DNA of 64,000 nucleotides from positions 100,397-164,396 of the forward strand of contig NZ_JACJFM010000003.1 of NCBI RefSeq assembly GCF_014164585.1, written 5' to 3'. Source of the DNA: Oceanospirillum sediminis. Its GTDB lineage: Bacteria; Pseudomonadota; Gammaproteobacteria; Pseudomonadales; Halomonadaceae. The notes beneath the pieces were generated by a model. It had not been told where the DNA came from and made no database searches. It saw only the letters and a program-made list of their open reading frames with translations. A program made the translations under genes and the position numbers. Below, piece by piece: positions 17,905 through 26,256 of this stretch. Numbering within the stretch: the stretch's first letter is position 1; each line of letters opens with the position of its first letter.

Positions 17905-19059
17905 ATGCCCATAACCGTATTAGTTGTAGATGACTCGGGTTTTTTCCGGCGCAGAGTCTGCGAACTGTTGAGCAGTGATGATCGGATTAAGCCAATAGGA
18001 ACAGCCTGTAATGGCCGGGAAGCAGTTGAAAAAGCAATTGAGCTCAAGCCTGACGTAATTACTATGGACTATGAAATGCCAGTATTAGATGGCATTTCAG
18101 CTGTTCGTGAAATTATGCAAAAGGCTCCTGCCCCTGTACTAATGTTCTCTTCCCTGACACATGAAGGGGCCAGAATTACTCTGGGAGCTTTGGAAGCTGG
18201 GGCAGTTGATTACCTGCCTAAAAATTTTGAAGATATTTCCCGAAGACCGGATGAACTGGCAAAAGTTCTTTGTGAGAAAGTAATTGCTGTTTCCCGTAGC
18301 AGGCGTTCTGGTCTGTCAGCCAGTTTAACATCAGGTGGGCGTAGCAGCCGGTTAAACAGAGGAATTGAAAAAGCTCCTGCAGAACCTTCCAGACGAATGG
18401 CAAAACCGGCGATTGATCAGTTTGCTGTCAGGCCTGTAAAAACGTCTGTGGGAGTTGCTCCCTCCAGGGCTGTAGTGAAGGGTTCCCCCAAGCGATATGA
18501 TCTGGTTGCTATCGGGACATCAACAGGTGGCCCTATGGCATTACAGTCCGTTCTTACCAGTTTGCCTGCAGACTTTCCAGCTCCGGTTTTATTAGTACAG
18601 CATATGCCCGCTGCTTTTACCGGAGCGTTTGCAGAAAGGCTTAATGGCTTATGTAAGATTACAGTAAAAGAAGCTGAAGACGGAGATCCGATTAAACCCG
18701 GATTGGCTTTACTGGCTCCGGGCGGGAAGCAAATGGTTGTGGATAAAAGGGGGAACTGCGTAAGAATTCTCCCTGGAGATGAAAGGCTGAACTATAAGCC
18801 CTGCGTTGATGTAACTTTTGGGTCTGCGGCAAAATCTGCATTGGGTAATATCCTTGGTATTATCATGACAGGAATGGGAGCGGACGGACGAGAGGGGTGC
18901 CGAATGCTGAAAGAAAAGGGTGCTACAATCTGGGCTCAGGATGAGGATAGTTCAGTTATTTATGGTATGCCTATGGCTGTTGCAAAAGCAGGGTTAACAA
19001 ATGAGATTCTGAGCCTGGATGATTTAGGACCCCGGCTAATCTCTGATGTTGTGCGATAA
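17905..19059 (+). CDS. cheB: Chemotaxis glutamate methylesterase/deamidase CheB
   Basis: A 384-residue two-domain enzyme that demethylates chemoreceptors for adaptation. The N-terminal receiver has D55 in 'VITMDYEMPVLDG'. The C-terminal esterase has the catalytic Ser in 'IGTSTGGPMALQSVL', the His in 'LVQHMPAAFT' and the Asp in 'MTGMGADGREG'. The linker (about 130-190) is basic and variable. In related bacteria motC-motD stand immediately downstream; here parC begins 36 bp later. Confidence 0.96.
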   Translation: MPITVLVVDDSGFFRRRVCELLSSDDRIKPIGTACNGREAVEKAIELKPDVITMDYEMPVLDGISAVREIMQKAPAPVLMFSSLTHEGARITLGALEAGAVDYLPKNFEDISRRPDELAKVLCEKVIAVSRSRRSGLSASLTSGGRSSRLNRGIEKAPAEPSRRMAKPAIDQFAVRPVKTSVGVAPSRAVVKGSPKRYDLVAIGTSTGGPMALQSVLTSLPADFPAPVLLVQHMPAAFTGAFAERLNGLCKITVKEAEDGDPIKPGLALLAPGGKQMVVDKRGNCVRILPGDERLNYKPCVDVTFGSAAKSALGNILGIIMTGMGADGREGCRMLKEKGATIWAQDEDSSVIYGMPMAVAKAGLTNEILSLDDLGPRLISDVVR

Positions 19060-19095
19060 GCTCTGTAACTAACTGGTATTTTTAAGGAATCATTC

Positions 19096-19905
19096 ATGCA
19101 TGTATGGGCTGTGGCTAACCAAAAAGGTGGTGTAGGTAAGACCACCTCTACGGTGACTCTGGGCGGTCTTCTGGCCGACAGAGGTCATCAGGTCCTGCTG
19201 CTGGATCTGGATCCACATGGTTCGTTAACCAGTTATTTTAAATATGATCCTGATGGTTTGCAGAAAAGTGCCTATGATCTTTTTCAGCAAGGAAAAAATA
19301 TTCCAGAGGACTTACCCCAGAGTCTGCTAATGGACACGGGGCATGATCGGTTAAAGCTGATCCCTGCTTCAACTGCTCTGGCAACATTGGAGCGTCAGGT
19401 TAGCGCTCAGGGTGGTATGGGGTTGGTGATTTCACGGGCTCTGGCTTTATTGTGGAACAGATTTGATTATGTATTGATTGATAGTCCTCCTGTGCTGGGG
19501 CTTTTGATGATTAATGCTCTGGCTTCAGCGGAGCATTTGATTGTGCCTGTACAGACTGAGTTTCTGGCGATTAAAGGCCTGGAACGTATGATGCGGACCT
19601 TGCGTATGGTCACTAAGGCTCGCAAAAATGAATTGCCCTACACCGTGGTGCCAACTTTATATGATCGAAGAACTCAGGCTTCGGTACAGAGTTTACGATT
19701 GTTGAGGAACTCATATCCGGAGAATATCTGGAACTCTATGATTCCGGTGGATACGAAATTCAGGGATGCCAGTATGGCTGGTATGCCGCCATCGATGCTT
19801 GATTCGCAAAGCAGAGGGGTGCATGCGTATAGTGTTTTGTTGAAACATTTGCTGGAAAAGCAGGCGGATCATCGCCAGAGAGATAAAATATCCGGGGAGC
19901 GGTAA
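19096..19905 (+). CDS. parC: ParA-type ATPase ParC, polar chemotaxis array positioning
   Basis: A 269-residue MinD/ParA-family ATPase with deviant Walker A 'NQKGGVGKTTSTVTLG', Walker A' 'LLLDLDPHGSLTSYF' and Walker B-like 'YVLIDSPPVLGLL'. Its place between cheB and a CheW-domain protein, rather than beside a parB gene, identifies it as the polar-array protein called ParC in Vibrio and as the equivalent of the Soj-like gene in Pseudomonas che loci. It is not FlhG: it lacks the FlhG-type context and N-terminal helix. Function in placing arrays at the cell pole is known for the family. Confidence 0.88.
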   Translation: MHVWAVANQKGGVGKTTSTVTLGGLLADRGHQVLLLDLDPHGSLTSYFKYDPDGLQKSAYDLFQQGKNIPEDLPQSLLMDTGHDRLKLIPASTALATLERQVSAQGGMGLVISRALALLWNRFDYVLIDSPPVLGLLMINALASAEHLIVPVQTEFLAIKGLERMMRTLRMVTKARKNELPYTVVPTLYDRRTQASVQSLRLLRNSYPENIWNSMIPVDTKFRDASMAGMPPSMLDSQSRGVHAYSVLLKHLLEKQADHRQRDKISGER

Positions 19906-19910
19906 TCGTT

Positions 19911-21038
19911 ATGGCATCTCACAGCAGTAATGACTTTTCATCACCTCAGGAAGCTATTGAAGGGTATCTTGAAGCTCTGCTACAGGATGTAGCTGATTAC
20001 GAGGAGCCTGAAGGGCTGCAATCCGACTCAGGTGCTGATAGTACTGAGTCTGACACGGTAATTGATGTAAAGCCTGATCTTGCTGATGCTTCTGGCTGGG
20101 AAGCTGAACCAGAGGATACCGGACGCGTCTTTTCTCCTTCTGGTTCTGTCAGGGAATTATCAGGTTTTGCTTCAGCTGATTATTCTCCTGAAGTACAGAC
20201 TCAGGCTGCGACTCATGAAAGTAATGCAGAAGCGCCGTTAGCATTTAAAGAAGATGCTGCTGTTATTATGCCTGATCTTCAGATTGCTGAAGAGGAAATC
20301 ACTCATGAGCCTGATATTCAGATCAGCGATGAAGTTCAGGTTGAAGATATTTCCATATCCGATGTTCAGGCAGAACCTGAAATTATCGTTGAAGATGAGC
20401 TGGAAGACGATATCTCTCTGGAAGATTACGGCGTTACAGAAGATATTGCGGATAGTATTGAAGAAACAGAAACAGAAACAGAAACAGAAACAGAAACAGA
20501 AACAGAAACAGAAACAGAAACAGAGCTTACAGAGAACTCTGGCTGGGCAAATGGTAAACCTGTATGGGCTCAGGAGCGGTTTGAGTGCTTATTGTTTAAA
20601 GTAAAAGGATTAACTCTTGCAGTACCTCTGGCTGAGCTGGGGGGGATACATAAAAGAGAGAAGGATCTGACACCTTTATTCGGACAACCCAGCTGGTTTC
20701 TGGGCATTATGCGCAATAACCAGATGAATATTGGTATGGTCGATACAGCCCAATGGGTTATGCCCGAGTATATCAATGGTACGCACAGCACGGATTATCG
20801 TTTTGCTATTCATATTCACAATAGCGAATGGGGTCTGGCTTGTGATGAGGTTGCTGAGGCAATTTCTCTTGATCCGGATGAGGTAAAATGGCGAACAAGT
20901 CTGGGCAGACGCCCATGGCTTGCTGGTACTGTTGTTGGCCATATGTGTGCATTGATTGATGTAGCAGCTTTCGCCAGGCTGCTTGATAGTGATAAAGTCC
21001 CTGTGGATCTTCAGTCCCTTGATATGGATGAAGAATAA
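19911..21038 (+). CDS. parP: ParP-like CheW-domain protein with Glu-Thr repeat
   Basis: A 375-residue protein with an acidic, disordered N-terminal ~215 residues and a C-terminal CheW-like domain (about 225-360: 'FECLLFKVKGLTLAVPLAEL', 'WFLGIMRNNQMNIGMVDTA'). In Vibrio, ParP has this architecture; it inserts into chemoreceptor arrays through the CheW-like domain and tethers ParC and CheA to the pole. The linker ends in ten consecutive Glu-Thr pairs (residues 185-204) encoded by a perfect (GAAACA)10. The parC stop is 5 bp upstream. Confidence 0.85.
   Translation: MASHSSNDFSSPQEAIEGYLEALLQDVADYEEPEGLQSDSGADSTESDTVIDVKPDLADASGWEAEPEDTGRVFSPSGSVRELSGFASADYSPEVQTQAATHESNAEAPLAFKEDAAVIMPDLQIAEEEITHEPDIQISDEVQVEDISISDVQAEPEIIVEDELEDDISLEDYGVTEDIADSIEETETETETETETETETETETELTENSGWANGKPVWAQERFECLLFKVKGLTLAVPLAELGGIHKREKDLTPLFGQPSWFLGIMRNNQMNIGMVDTAQWVMPEYINGTHSTDYRFAIHIHNSEWGLACDEVAEAISLDPDEVKWRTSLGRRPWLAGTVVGHMCALIDVAAFARLLDSDKVPVDLQSLDMDEE
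20463..20522 (+). repeat. Hexanucleotide microsatellite (GAAACA)10 in parP
   Basis: Ten perfect tandem copies of GAAACA, each coding Glu-Thr, immediately before the CheW-like domain. As the unit is a multiple of three, slippage would lengthen or shorten the linker without breaking the frame. Confidence 0.98.
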
Positions 21039-21111
21039 GCAGGTTTGAGAAAGATTTAAACTTAAGGTTATCTTGTCTTTGCAAGGTTTTCGATTATAAC
21101 GGAGCATTCGC

Positions 21112-21600
21112 ATGGCTAATGTTGTTCAAGCTAAAAATGCAGGGTCTGAAGATCCGATTTTGCAGTATGTGACTTTTCGTCTGGCTGATGAAACCTATGG
21201 CATTAATGTTATGCAGGTTCAGGAAGTACTGCGTTACACTGAAATTGCGCCAGTTCCAGGTGCGCCAGCCTATGTTCTGGGCATTATTAACCTGCGTGGT
21301 AATGTTGTCACCGTCATAGATACCCGTCAGCGCTTTGGTCTTATGAATGCAGATACCACTGATTCAACTCGCATCGTTATTATTGAAGTTGAGAAACAGG
21401 TGGTAGGCATTCTGGTTGATTCTGTTTCTGAAGTGGTTTATCTGAGAGAGTCAGAAATAGAAACTACACCAAATGTGGGTAATGAGGAAAGCGCTAAGTT
21501 TATCCAGGGTGTTTGTAATAAGAATGATCAGTTACTTATTCTGGTTGAACTGAATAAGCTGATGTCTGATGAAGAGTGGGCTGAGGTTGCAGCTTTATAA
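21112..21600 (+). CDS. cheW: Chemotaxis coupling protein CheW
   Basis: A 162-residue single-domain adaptor that couples receptors to CheA. Typical features: 'QYVTFRLADETYGINVMQVQEV' region (start 'LQYVTFRLADETYGI'), 'LGIINLRGNVVTVIDTRQRFG', and 'VGILVDSVSEVVYLRESEIE'. It is followed by the DUF2802 gene, the same order as in Pseudomonas and Vibrio. A 73-bp leader separates it from parP. Confidence 0.96.
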   Translation: MANVVQAKNAGSEDPILQYVTFRLADETYGINVMQVQEVLRYTEIAPVPGAPAYVLGIINLRGNVVTVIDTRQRFGLMNADTTDSTRIVIIEVEKQVVGILVDSVSEVVYLRESEIETTPNVGNEESAKFIQGVCNKNDQLLILVELNKLMSDEEWAEVAAL

Positions 21601-21627
21601 CAGGTTGCATACAGAGAGCACTTTTTT

Positions 21628-22077
21628 ATGCAGGATTTACTTATCTATATTCTGATTCTGGTTCCTGTTTTACTGGCCATAATTGCTCTGGTTTCAGTTT
21701 CTGGTTCAAAGAAACAAATTAATGAGCTCAGACAGCAGTTGGTGGAAAGTAAACAAGAAACAGAGGCTCTGGTTCAGGCTTTACGAAATGAAACTCATGC
21801 GATGGGCAGTGGCTCTATAGGTATTGGTCAGAGACTACAGGAAGTTGAGAAGAAACTGAATCTGACAGTAGAGAAACAAGTTGAACTTGAACAGAAGGAT
21901 TCTGGTAGCTTGCCTTATACTTATGCCATCAGGTTAGTCGAAATGGGCGCAAGTTCAGATGACCTTGTAGAGAATTGTGGACTGGCTCGGGTAGAGGCTG
22001 ACTTGATTTCTCTGGTGCATTCTGGCAGCAAGAGGAAAGGTTATAGCTCAGGCAGGCAGAATGCTGCACATATCTGA
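21628..22077 (+). CDS. DUF2802 membrane-anchored protein
   Basis: A 149-residue protein with an N-terminal membrane helix (about 3-24), a coiled-coil segment (about 28-90) and a conserved C-terminal helical part ('YAIRLVEMGASSDDLVENCGLARVEADLISL' in part) that resembles a helix-turn-helix-like fold. This is the DUF2802 family found downstream of cheW in polar-flagellate gammaproteobacteria. Its function is not established, but constant linkage suggests a role in chemotaxis or polar flagella. A terminator follows 24 bp downstream. Confidence 0.8.
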   Translation: MQDLLIYILILVPVLLAIIALVSVSGSKKQINELRQQLVESKQETEALVQALRNETHAMGSGSIGIGQRLQEVEKKLNLTVEKQVELEQKDSGSLPYTYAIRLVEMGASSDDLVENCGLARVEADLISLVHSGSKRKGYSSGRQNAAHI

Positions 22078-22100
22078 TTCTATCATCCAGAAAGAATGAT

Positions 22101-22130
22101 AACGGTACTATATTAGTGCCGTTTTTATTT
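22101..22130 (+). terminator. Terminator of the flagellar/chemotaxis run
   Basis: An 8-bp stem AACGGTAC / GTGCCGTT with one G-U pair, a 7-base loop and a following T-rich tract. It ends the long + strand motility run before the minus-strand fhlB/fliK-like pair. Confidence 0.8.
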
Positions 22131-22208
22131 TCAGAGCATTATCATTCCAGGTTAAAAATAGTTGAAGAACTCTTTTGTTTGATGAACATCAGGCTAAACA
22201 GATATTTG

Positions 22209-22532
22209 TCATGAGTAGTGCTTTTTTAAGCGGGCTTTTCGGGATGCCTGGTCAGGAGTCACTTTATTGGATTTTTTGTTTTCCAGTTGGTAGACAAACG
22301 CAATGACTTCAGCAATAGCCAGATAAAGCGTTTCAGGAATTTCATCACCCAGTTCAACCTGAGCTAAGGCCATCGTAAGTTCAGGGTCTTCATAAATAGG
22401 TACATCAAATTCTTCTGCGAGCCTGAGAATTTCTTCCGCTATCAGGTCATCTCCTTTGGCAGTAACCTGAGGGGCACTATGGCGACTCTTGTCATACTTC
22501 AGGGCAATGGCTGATTTATTATTTTTTTTCAT
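22209..22532 (-). CDS. Short FlhB-like protein (FhlB / FlhB C-terminal domain homologue)
   Basis: A 107-residue cytoplasmic protein equivalent to the C-terminal half of FlhB: 'AIALKYDKSRHSAPQVTAKG', 'LAEEFDVPIYEDPELTMALA', 'LGDEIPETLYLAIAEVIAFVYQL'. The membrane domain and the NPTH autocleavage site are missing; it starts just after where that site would be. Such FhlB (YlqH-type) proteins can partly replace the FlhB C-terminal fragment in some bacteria. Its ATG overlaps the stop of the upstream FliK-like gene by four bases, so the two are translationally coupled. Confidence 0.88.
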   Translation of the reverse strand: MKKNNKSAIALKYDKSRHSAPQVTAKGDDLIAEEILRLAEEFDVPIYEDPELTMALAQVELGDEIPETLYLAIAEVIAFVYQLENKKSNKVTPDQASRKARLKKHYS

Positions 22533-25500
22533 GCTTTCATATCAAGTAATGAATCTGAATGATTAGTATGGTCAGGTTTCCCTGTCAGACAGCGTGTTTC
22601 TTCTACTACTATACCCAGAGAAGATAACCTTTCTCTCAGATCTCTGATGTTCTGGCTGACAACCGGCAGGCTTTCATCTTGTTCAACCCATATTCTGCTG
22701 CTGAGCTGCTCATTCTGATATATCAGCCGGGCATGCATTTTTCCAAGAAGAGGAGGGTTGAAAGTAAGGTTAATGATCCAGCGCTTTTGGTATTCGCAGC
22801 CGGGTTCAGGCTGTTGATCTTCAGGCCAGACTTCTTGCTCTGCATTTATTTTAACTTCAGATAGTTGCTGGTTAAAGTTCACAGTAATATCTGTTTGCAG
22901 AGAAGGAGCAATCTCAGCTCCTTTCCCTGCCTGACTGCTTTGTAATTGATTGCTTCGAATCCTGGCCATTCCTTCCAGCAGCGCCCGGCTTAACTGGTTT
23001 TGCTGAAATAGCTTTGTGCCATCTCCGGCTCCATCATTTTTTTGCCTGTTTGTTCGTTCATCCCGATCTGATGTTCCTTTACCAAGTCTGGCCATATGGC
23101 GGAATAGCTGAGCAAAGGCACCTTTCAGATCATCTGAACCGATGGCCTGTATTGGTTGATTACCTGTCGTTATAGCTGTTTGTAGTGCCTGTAAAACAAT
23201 AGCTTCATAAAACACCCCGCTTCTCTGAATGTTACTTCTGACCTCCTGACCTGATGGTGACCCTTTTACAGGAATATTCAGAGGATGTTTACTAATTGTT
23301 TCTATTGCTTGTCGAACGTCTGCTGATAGCTGCTGAACAGGCCCAAGCTGAGGCAGCTGGTTCTGCACTTTGGTCAGAGTTTCTCCCATTGGCCTCTGAA
23401 TAGGTAAAGACTCTCTGAGAGCCATTTGTACCTTGTTCTGAATCGCCTCGTTTTTATTGTCCGTACGAGCAGAGGTAATTGCATCAGCTGTTTTTACAGG
23501 AAGATCAGTTTGCTGATTGGTTGTAGAGTTTGTCTGCTGGCTGACTTGAATCTGTGTCTGGGATGAGGGAGCTGTAGATCCTGCAGAAGGAGGTAGCAGG
23601 ATATTGCCTGCTGTTGCTGGCCTCATCTGGCCAAGAGGTAAAGAAATACTTTGTCCAGAGGAGTTTGATATTGGCCTTACAGGGGTATCGGGCAATTGAG
23701 CTTTCACGATATCAATCTGTTGTCCCACCCCTTGTTTTATTACCAGCTGAGAGCCTGCAGCCAGAGGTTTTAGTTGAGGAATAACCACCGTTCTGCCTGT
23801 GTCTGGAATATATATCTGGGCTTTACTTGTCACCTGTTGCTGCTGGCTTGCTGCTGATTGTGTTTGCTGTACCTGTCCGGTTTGAGTCTGAGCGGGTTGG
23901 GCGGTTTGCCCGGTACTTTGTCCCTGGGCAGGCTGACTTTGCACCGGTTGTCCCTGAGGCTGCGTTGGATTAGCGCCCTGGCTGGGCTGAGGTTGTGCGG
24001 CCTGTTGTCCACCGGTCTGTGTTGTCTGAGTCGGCTGAGATGCTGGTACTGGCTGTTGTGTGGTTTGCGTCGGCTGAGATGCCGGTACTGGCTGTTGTAC
24101 AGTCTGTGTTTGCTGTGCCTGTCCGGTTTGAGTCTGAGCGGGTTGGGCGGTTTGCCCGGTACTTTGTCCCTGGGCAGGCTGACTTTGCACCGGTTGTCCC
24201 TGAGGCTGCGTTGGATTAGCACTCTGGCTGGGCTGAGGTTGTGCGGCCTGTTGTCCACCGGTCTGTGTTGTCTGAGTCGGCTGAGATGCCGGTGCTGACT
24301 GCTGTAACGTCTGTGTTTGCTGTACCTGTCCGGTTTGAGTCTGAGCCGGTTGGGTTGGTTGCCCGGTACTTTGTCCCTGGGCAGGCTGACTTTGCACCGG
24401 TTGTCCCTGAGGCTGCGTTGGATTAGCGCTCTGGCTGGGCTGAGGTTGTGCGACCTGTTGTCCACCGGTCTGTGTTGTCTGAGTCGGCTGAGATGCTGGT
24501 ACTGGCTGTTGTGTGGTTTGCGTCGGCTGAGATGTCGGTGCTGACTGTTGTACAGTCTGTGTTTGTTGTACCTGTCCGGTTTGAGTCTGAGCCGATTGGG
24601 TTGGTTGCCCGGTACTTTGTCCCTGGGCAGGCTGGCTTTGCACCGGTTGTCCCTGAGGCTGCGTTGGATTAGCACTCTGGCTGGGCTGAGGTTGTGCGGC
24701 CTGTTGTCCGCCGGTCTGTGTTGTCTGAGTCGGCTGAGATGCCGGTGCTGACTGTTGTAAAGTCTGTGTTTGCTGTGCCTGTCCGGTTTGAGTCTGAGCG
24801 GGTTGGGCGGTTTGCCCGGTACTTTGTCCCTGGGCAGGCTGACTTTGCACCGGTTGTCCCTGAGGCTGCGTTGGATTAGCACTCTGGCTGGGCTGAGGTT
24901 GTGCGACCTGTTGTCCACCGGTCTGTGTTGTCTGAGTCGGCTGAGATGCTGGTACTGGCTGTTGTGTGGTTTGCGTCGGCTGAGGTGCCGGTGCTGACTG
25001 TTGTAAAGTCTGTGTTTGCTTTACCTGTCCGGTTTGAGTCTGAGCTGGTTGGACGGTTTGCGTTGTCTGAGATGCCGGTGCTGACTGTTGTACAGTTTGT
25101 GTTTGCTGTGCCTGTCCGGTTTGAGTCTGAGCGGGTTGGGCGGTTTGCCCGGTACTTTGTCCCTGGGCAGGCTGACTTTGCACCGGTTGTCCCTGAGTCT
25201 GCTTTGGATTAGCGCCCTGGCTGGTCTGAGGTTGTGCGGCCTGTTGTCCACCGGTCTGTGTTGTCTGAGTCAGCTGAGATGCCGGTGCTGACTGTTGTAC
25301 AGTTTGTGTTTGCTGTACCTGTCCGGTTTGAGTCTGAGCGGGTTGGGCGGTTTGCCCGGTACTTTGTCCCTGGGCAGGCTGACTTTGCACCGGTTGTCCC
25401 TGAGGCTGCGTTGGATTAGCGCTCTGGCTGGGCTGAGGTTGTGCGACCTGTTGTCCACCGGTCTGTGTTGTCTGAGTCGGCTGAGATGCTGGTACTGGCT

Positions 25501-26134
25501 GTTGTGTGGTTTGCGTCGGCTGAGATGTCGGTGCTGACTGTTGTACAGTCTGTGTTTGCTGTACCTGTCCGGTTTGAGTCTGAGCCGGTTGGGTTGGTTG
25601 CCCGGTACTTTGTCCCTGGGCAGGCTGGCTTTGCACCGGTTGTCCCTGAGTCTGCGTTGGATTAGCGCTCTGACTGGTCTGAGGTTGTGCGGCCTGTTGT
25701 CCACCAGACTGTGCTGTCTGAGCGGGTTGATTTGGACTGGTTTCCGTTAATACGATTCCCAGAGCTGATTGCCCACGAACCAGGCCTGTACTCCCTTCAA
25801 CTGTGGTTCGGGCTGGGCCGTTCGGAGATGTGCTTAACTGTACCTGGGCTGCAGGTTGTGTATGATTACCCGCTTTTACCTGAGCTGGACCCTGGATTGA
25901 TGTCTGGGCTGTATTAGCTGTAGTAGGCGTTGTTTGTGTTGATGCAGGAGAAACTGCAGCCTGACTTGTATTGGCAGTCTGAGGCTGTGTTGGTACAGCA
26001 GTAGTCTGACGAGCAGCCTGATTATCGCCCTGTGCCTGAGATGGGCTGGTTGCCTGGCCTGATGTGTTTCTGGCCGGAGCGTTTTGCCCTGATGAAGTCT
26101 GTTCCTGACGAGTTTTGTTTACTGGTTCTAACAT
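22529..26134 (-). CDS. Giant FliK-like protein with Gln/Thr/Pro repeat array
   Basis: A 1201-residue protein coupled to the FlhB-like gene. Residues 1-142 are Gln/Thr/Ala-rich; residues 143-759 are about eight copies of a 69-residue Gln-Pro-Thr repeat, some with added 13- or 29-residue sub-blocks; residues 760-1080 are less repetitive; and the last ~120 residues ('RWIINLTFNPPLLGKMHARL', then a 'RDLRERLSSLGIVVEE' helix) resemble a FliK-type hook-control domain. No cysteines occur in the repeat and no signal peptide is seen. It may be an exported ruler-like protein or a cytoplasmic partner of FhlB. The FliK assignment rests on the C-terminal part and neighbour, and is moderately sure. Confidence 0.75.
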   Translation of the reverse strand: MLEPVNKTRQEQTSSGQNAPARNTSGQATSPSQAQGDNQAARQTTAVPTQPQTANTSQAAVSPASTQTTPTTANTAQTSIQGPAQVKAGNHTQPAAQVQLSTSPNGPARTTVEGSTGLVRGQSALGIVLTETSPNQPAQTAQSGGQQAAQPQTSQSANPTQTQGQPVQSQPAQGQSTGQPTQPAQTQTGQVQQTQTVQQSAPTSQPTQTTQQPVPASQPTQTTQTGGQQVAQPQPSQSANPTQPQGQPVQSQPAQGQSTGQTAQPAQTQTGQVQQTQTVQQSAPASQLTQTTQTGGQQAAQPQTSQGANPKQTQGQPVQSQPAQGQSTGQTAQPAQTQTGQAQQTQTVQQSAPASQTTQTVQPAQTQTGQVKQTQTLQQSAPAPQPTQTTQQPVPASQPTQTTQTGGQQVAQPQPSQSANPTQPQGQPVQSQPAQGQSTGQTAQPAQTQTGQAQQTQTLQQSAPASQPTQTTQTGGQQAAQPQPSQSANPTQPQGQPVQSQPAQGQSTGQPTQSAQTQTGQVQQTQTVQQSAPTSQPTQTTQQPVPASQPTQTTQTGGQQVAQPQPSQSANPTQPQGQPVQSQPAQGQSTGQPTQPAQTQTGQVQQTQTLQQSAPASQPTQTTQTGGQQAAQPQPSQSANPTQPQGQPVQSQPAQGQSTGQTAQPAQTQTGQAQQTQTVQQPVPASQPTQTTQQPVPASQPTQTTQTGGQQAAQPQPSQGANPTQPQGQPVQSQPAQGQSTGQTAQPAQTQTGQVQQTQSAASQQQQVTSKAQIYIPDTGRTVVIPQLKPLAAGSQLVIKQGVGQQIDIVKAQLPDTPVRPISNSSGQSISLPLGQMRPATAGNILLPPSAGSTAPSSQTQIQVSQQTNSTTNQQTDLPVKTADAITSARTDNKNEAIQNKVQMALRESLPIQRPMGETLTKVQNQLPQLGPVQQLSADVRQAIETISKHPLNIPVKGSPSGQEVRSNIQRSGVFYEAIVLQALQTAITTGNQPIQAIGSDDLKGAFAQLFRHMARLGKGTSDRDERTNRQKNDGAGDGTKLFQQNQLSRALLEGMARIRSNQLQSSQAGKGAEIAPSLQTDITVNFNQQLSEVKINAEQEVWPEDQQPEPGCEYQKRWIINLTFNPPLLGKMHARLIYQNEQLSSRIWVEQDESLPVVSQNIRDLRERLSSLGIVVEETRCLTGKPDHTNHSDSLLDMKA
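23858..25708 (-). repeat. Composite in-frame minisatellite, 207-bp units with 39-bp sub-repeats
   Basis: Within the FliK-like gene, unit starts recur at intervals of 246, 207, 333, 207, 246, 207 and 246 bp, then a truncated eighth unit. The base unit is 207 bp (69 residues, beginning TGGQQ[AV]AQPQ); the 246-bp form adds a 39-bp block coding QPVPASQPTQTTQ, and the 333-bp form adds a further 87 bp. All intervals are multiples of three. Copies are nearly identical at the DNA level, a sign of recent duplication or gene conversion. Confidence 0.97.
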
Positions 26135-26256
26135 ATCAGCCTTTTCGCTACGTAAGACCTTGATGCAGGTCTGTGGCGCAAAATTAGGAATCGTAGTAAA
26201 GTGCGCACTCTTTTGATTATGTAGATATCGGCAGGTTCGTCAAAAAGGTTATATCT

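Noticed and set aside
19096-19905. parC considered as the missing flhG
   Set aside because: It follows cheB and precedes a ParP-like gene, the typical context for array positioning, and its sequence start goes straight into Walker A without the FlhF-activating helix.
23830-25720. Many ORFs on both strands across the FliK-like repeat region, including a 362-codon minus-strand frame
   Set aside because: They repeat with the same period as the minisatellite and have unnatural composition (Arg/His/Asn-rich or Leu/Arg/Ser-rich); they are shadows of the repeat, kept open by its bias.
26200-26209. Palindrome AGTGCGCACT between the FliK-like gene and ccmA
   Set aside because: A perfect 10-bp palindrome but with no extension, second copy or matching regulator site; chance is likely.
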